Notes under the pieces: model-generated | The model's input: only the letters and a program-made list of their open reading frames with translations | Told to the model about the DNA's origin: nothing | The model's database searches: none | Shown: positions 53,201 through 54,298 of the stretch, in pieces | Layout of the letters: the number at the start of each line of letters is the position of its first letter | Numbering within the stretch: the stretch's first letter is position 1 | Translations under genes and position numbers: made by a program | Source: an uncultured Prevotella sp. | GTDB taxonomy: Bacteria; Bacteroidota; Bacteroidia; Bacteroidales; Bacteroidaceae | DNA length: 54,298 bases | Direction: 5' to 3' | Assembly: GCA_900768785.1 (NCBI GenBank) | Contig: CAAGEG010000008.1 | Span: 1-54,298 of the forward strand

Positions 53201-53878
53201 ATACTCTGTTAACTCTGAATTTGTATTTCCCCAAACGGTAACACCAATAGAATTAACATTCTTGGGAATAAAGACTGATTTTATATTATTGCACATATTG
53301 AATGCCCTATTACCAAGAGTAGTAAGGCTTTCCGGCAGCTTTATGCTCTTCAAAGCCGTTTCTTGAAAGGCTGATGCTCCTATTTCAATAAGACCTTCCG
53401 GCAGATCTATGTTCTCCAAAGCCGTTTCTTGAAAGGCTGATTCTCCTATTTTAATAAGACCTTCGGGCAGATTTACATGCGTTAAAGACTTGTTTTGTTT
53501 TCCTGCTCGAAAGAAACTATATGCTTCAATAGTCTTTAATCCGGACTCCGGAAATACTATTTCAGACAGACTAAAGCATTTATAAAAGGCATGATCCCCG
53601 ATAGATGTAAAGCCATCGCGTATGACTATCTTCTTGATTTGTGCATCTTCATAGTTAGTAGGACTATCGTTATATAATACATGTCCCACAAAATATTTAG
53701 GTACTTCGGTTAATCCGTTGGTCGGAGTAACGGTAAGACAACCCGTTTCCGTGTCAAATGTCCATGCTGCATCATTATATGTGCCACTCTGAACTTCGGC
53801 ATAAGCTATGTTAGCCTGCCCTATTAAAAGATTAGCAAGCATAATTAATACCAGCATTTTTAGTTTTTTTTCCATCAT
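50300..53878 (-). CDS. BspA-like leucine-rich-repeat surface protein with type IX secretion tail
   Basis: A 1192-residue exported protein. A signal peptide covers about 1-28 (MMEKKLKMLVLIMLANLLIGQANIAYA). Many LRR_5-type repeats of 22-23 residues follow, with the pattern LPEGLxxIGxxAFxxCxxLxxI, in two blocks (about 85-360 and 460-910). A beta-rich, non-repeat domain lies at about 955-1110. The last 35 residues (KVYDLNGRMVKTGNSLKDLPKGIYIMNGKK) match the C-terminal sorting domain of type IX secretion cargo. Related BspA proteins bind host proteins or other bacteria; the ligand here is unknown. Two adjacent repeats are almost identical in DNA. A consensus promoter with a tandem upstream repeat lies 134 bp before the start. 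Confidence 0.9.
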   Translation of the reverse strand: MMEKKLKMLVLIMLANLLIGQANIAYAEVQSGTYNDAAWTFDTETGCLTVTPTNGLTEVPKYFVGHVLYNDSPTNYEDAQIKKIVIRDGFTSIGDHAFYKCFSLSEIVFPESGLKTIEAYSFFRAGKQNKSLTHVNLPEGLIKIGESAFQETALENIDLPEGLIEIGASAFQETALKSIKLPESLTTLGNRAFNMCNNIKSVFIPKNVNSIGVTVWGNTNSELTEYVVHPENQKYTSEDGVLYTKDKKTLVSCPVRKPGVYTVPEGVVTLAEHAFDSSKTGVILPSTLRTIGDGAFSSYNYQRGVVIPEGVTTIGPNTFAYAFIEFLSLPKSLSTETYNTLSLQTINIKTLIINSTEPPAVGEKFFCDINGAPITSFKHILVPNASVNDYKSAEKWSSYADYIAPKSLKCGVEYKYFNDNTVLNLSSTTEKTLTIDASETNLWTTITSGIAAVEIEGNISNIDQTAFKNNKTITSLTILDGVKCIGEYAFSGCNNLKTVLLSSQSLEELGANCFEYCGMGTITLPSGLKTINDDSFFNCSSLGEIKAYCTALETVSGKAFTGTKNGCYAASYANAGPNQLKGKLSKYYVLGGEIGNIRWECPLDMTSMTITPVKTTEGVIPNNFIETIDGFDTDNKKSSSVKTLYIKDGIKAIGDYAFAHSYLSLCDMSANTVLETIGEGAFGACSQLDSDGKSSVKTILPNSVKTIGKNAFLFCTSFNNGGQALPTSLVSIGPEAFMSCGFSGILTLPEGLTTIEDNAFSYMDNITEVVIPASLTSLGNSVFVTSTLSGGYLPKFTVAEGNTNFAVEENLDKDDLTDDCMLYGLRDGKKVRVIGYHYPKDAAKADKTIIFNKDVETVDDNALYSSPFSTVVFMENVKSIGDYIRPNNTVSEPKISIYSDEPPRIDKSQQGSTKIYFKVVDTSKYTSLDAWQSEFFEIMPLDIATLNDNDPYKGTGETKKDKVVVKRNFANTKWQALYLPVSLDCSELVEDYDIAYINNVHQFDDNEDGVIDRTQLEAIRMKSGETLPNTPYLIKAKTTGDKEITLLLATLSAAEEPTFNVMSWYNEYVFHTTYAGVTGANMVSNGYYAMSEGSLVQATNTEFALSPNRWYLEIKGRTGGGASAAPKSIDIVVDGEDDNPTTGIFEVETGNNVDKCADNKVYDLNGRMVKTGNSLKDLPKGIYIMNGKKYVK

Positions 53879-54011
53879 TGTAATCTATTTTTAGTTTGAT
53901 TTTATAATTATTCCGACTTGATTGTTGTGCCGTTACGACTCGCATACAAAATGTTTGCCGCATCAAAAACAAAAATCTCGCACGTGTGTTATTACTATAT
54001 TTTGCATCAAG

Positions 54012-54043
54012 CAAAGTTACAAAATAGCACGAAATTCCACAAA
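54012..54043 (-). promoter_or_regulatory. Promoter of the LRR protein gene
   Basis: Read on the minus strand: TTTG (54043-54040), a 20-bp spacer and TAACTTTG (54019-54012), an exact consensus match, giving a leader of about 125 nt. Confidence 0.75.
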
Positions 54044-54048
54044 AAAGC

Positions 54049-54070
54049 CAATCTACAATCAATCTACAAT
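54049..54070 (-). promoter_or_regulatory. Two tandem 11-bp direct repeats next to the LRR gene promoter
   Basis: CAATCTACAAT occurs twice without a gap, at 54049-54059 and 54060-54070 (ATTGTAGATTG on the minus strand). The pair ends 5 bp upstream of the -33 box. A period of 11 bp, about one helical turn, is the geometry of an activator binding two direct half-sites. The regulator is unknown. Confidence 0.6.
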
Positions 54071-54298
54071 TTATAAACACCTGAATTACAAAGCCATACA
54101 GGGGGCTTTGAGGCTCTAAAGATGCCTTCAGCTCCAAAAGAAGCACATTTTTCGTGTTGCGAATAATGTTGTTTAAATTAACATTTGCGCTTATTTCGCG
54201 CACAAAAAACTGTTTTTTCAACTTTTGAAGATAGTATTTTTGATATAAAAAACAACAATCCCGCTCATGAACGATTGGCTTAAACCCGAATCGGTCAT

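Larger units (their letters stand above)
53879..54298. other. Upstream region of the LRR gene at the window end
   Basis: Besides the promoter and direct repeats it holds a hairpin-forming GC-richer stretch (AAAGCC...GGCTTT near 54090-54107, then GAGGCTC...) and, at the last bases, a minus-strand ATGACCGATTCGGGTTTAAG motif. I see no gene here. A minus-strand frame across it overlaps the LRR gene start and looks spurious. Confidence 0.5.

Noticed and set aside
53832..54221. A 129-codon minus-strand frame upstream of the LRR gene
   Set aside because: It overlaps the LRR gene start in another frame, spans the promoter and direct repeats, and its product has no recognisable domain or sensible composition.
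1..54298. Insertion sequences, prophage, integrases, CRISPR arrays, toxin-antitoxin or restriction systems
   Set aside because: No transposase, integrase, phage, Cas, restriction or toxin-like protein was recognised, and no spaced repeat array was seen; the tandem array at 48595 has no spacers.

Overview
The window looks like chromosome of a low-GC member of the Bacteroidales, most likely Prevotellaceae. Three things point there. Promoters recur as TTTG-N19/20-TAnnTTTG, the Bacteroidetes sigma-ABfr type. Several gene products are typical of the phylum: PorX, a PorW/SprE-like lipoprotein, DUF3098, and a BspA-like LRR protein with a type IX secretion tail. The gene order ftsX-DUF3098-uppP-truB-queA-folK is also familiar from Bacteroidales. 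Assignment to the genus is inference; no rRNA is present. I saw no insertion sequence, prophage or CRISPR array.

Layout. 1-4.5 kb: a 9-bp tandem repeat, then a TPP riboswitch controlling an outer-membrane thiamine receptor, a PnuC-type inner-membrane transporter and thiamine pyrophosphokinase. 4.6-8.8 kb: a nitroreductase (minus), a B12-dependent class II ribonucleotide reductase and folB. 8.9-13.1 kb: a cell-wall amidase with a C-terminal SPOR-like domain, an MCE/MlaD protein and dnaA. 13.2-22.5 kb: tRNA-Pro(GGG) with its own promoter and terminator, then an eight-gene surface-polysaccharide cluster (Wzx-type flippase, a GT2/acyltransferase fusion, Wzz, an EpsG/Wzy-like polymerase, two GT4-like enzymes, a sugar epimerase, a GT2). 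22.5-23.2 kb: a structured, repeat-rich gap. 23.2-27 kb: clpB and a GDSL/SGNH hydrolase (minus). 27.2-38.8 kb: a long plus-strand run with aroA, a small Cys-rich membrane protein, a PorW/SprE-like lipoprotein, porX, tsaE, ftsX, DUF3098, uppP, truB, queA and folK. 38.9-42.4 kb: a coiled-coil lipoprotein and rsmI (minus), then tdk and an AI-2E-type transporter driven from a divergent promoter. 42.5-47.1 kb: a membrane-spanning TPR/AraC regulator, tRNA-Lys(TTT), ispE (minus) and dnaB. 47.1-54.3 kb: a MATE pump, an AraC regulator, a 51-residue small protein and a 1192-residue LRR protein (all minus), separated by repeat-bearing gaps.

How the parts fit. The first operon is a complete thiamine salvage route: outer-membrane entry, inner-membrane entry and pyrophosphorylation, all under TPP feedback. 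The polysaccharide cluster has flippase, polymerase and chain-length genes, but no initiating phosphoglycosyltransferase or outer-membrane exporter inside the window. PorW-like and PorX proteins belong to the type IX secretion pathway, and the BspA-like protein at the right end has a C-terminus that fits a cargo of that pathway. Most other genes are housekeeping: folate, queuosine, tRNA modification, replication, division and lipid carrier recycling.

The most interesting unexplained structures are non-coding. They are a perfect 14-bp inverted repeat and nearby hairpins at 22.7-22.9 kb, a five-unit ~22-bp tandem array upstream of the MATE promoter, two perfect 11-bp direct repeats abutting the bspA promoter, and a dispersed CCGATTxGGG-like motif. 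I saw no clearly new multi-gene defence or mobile system.
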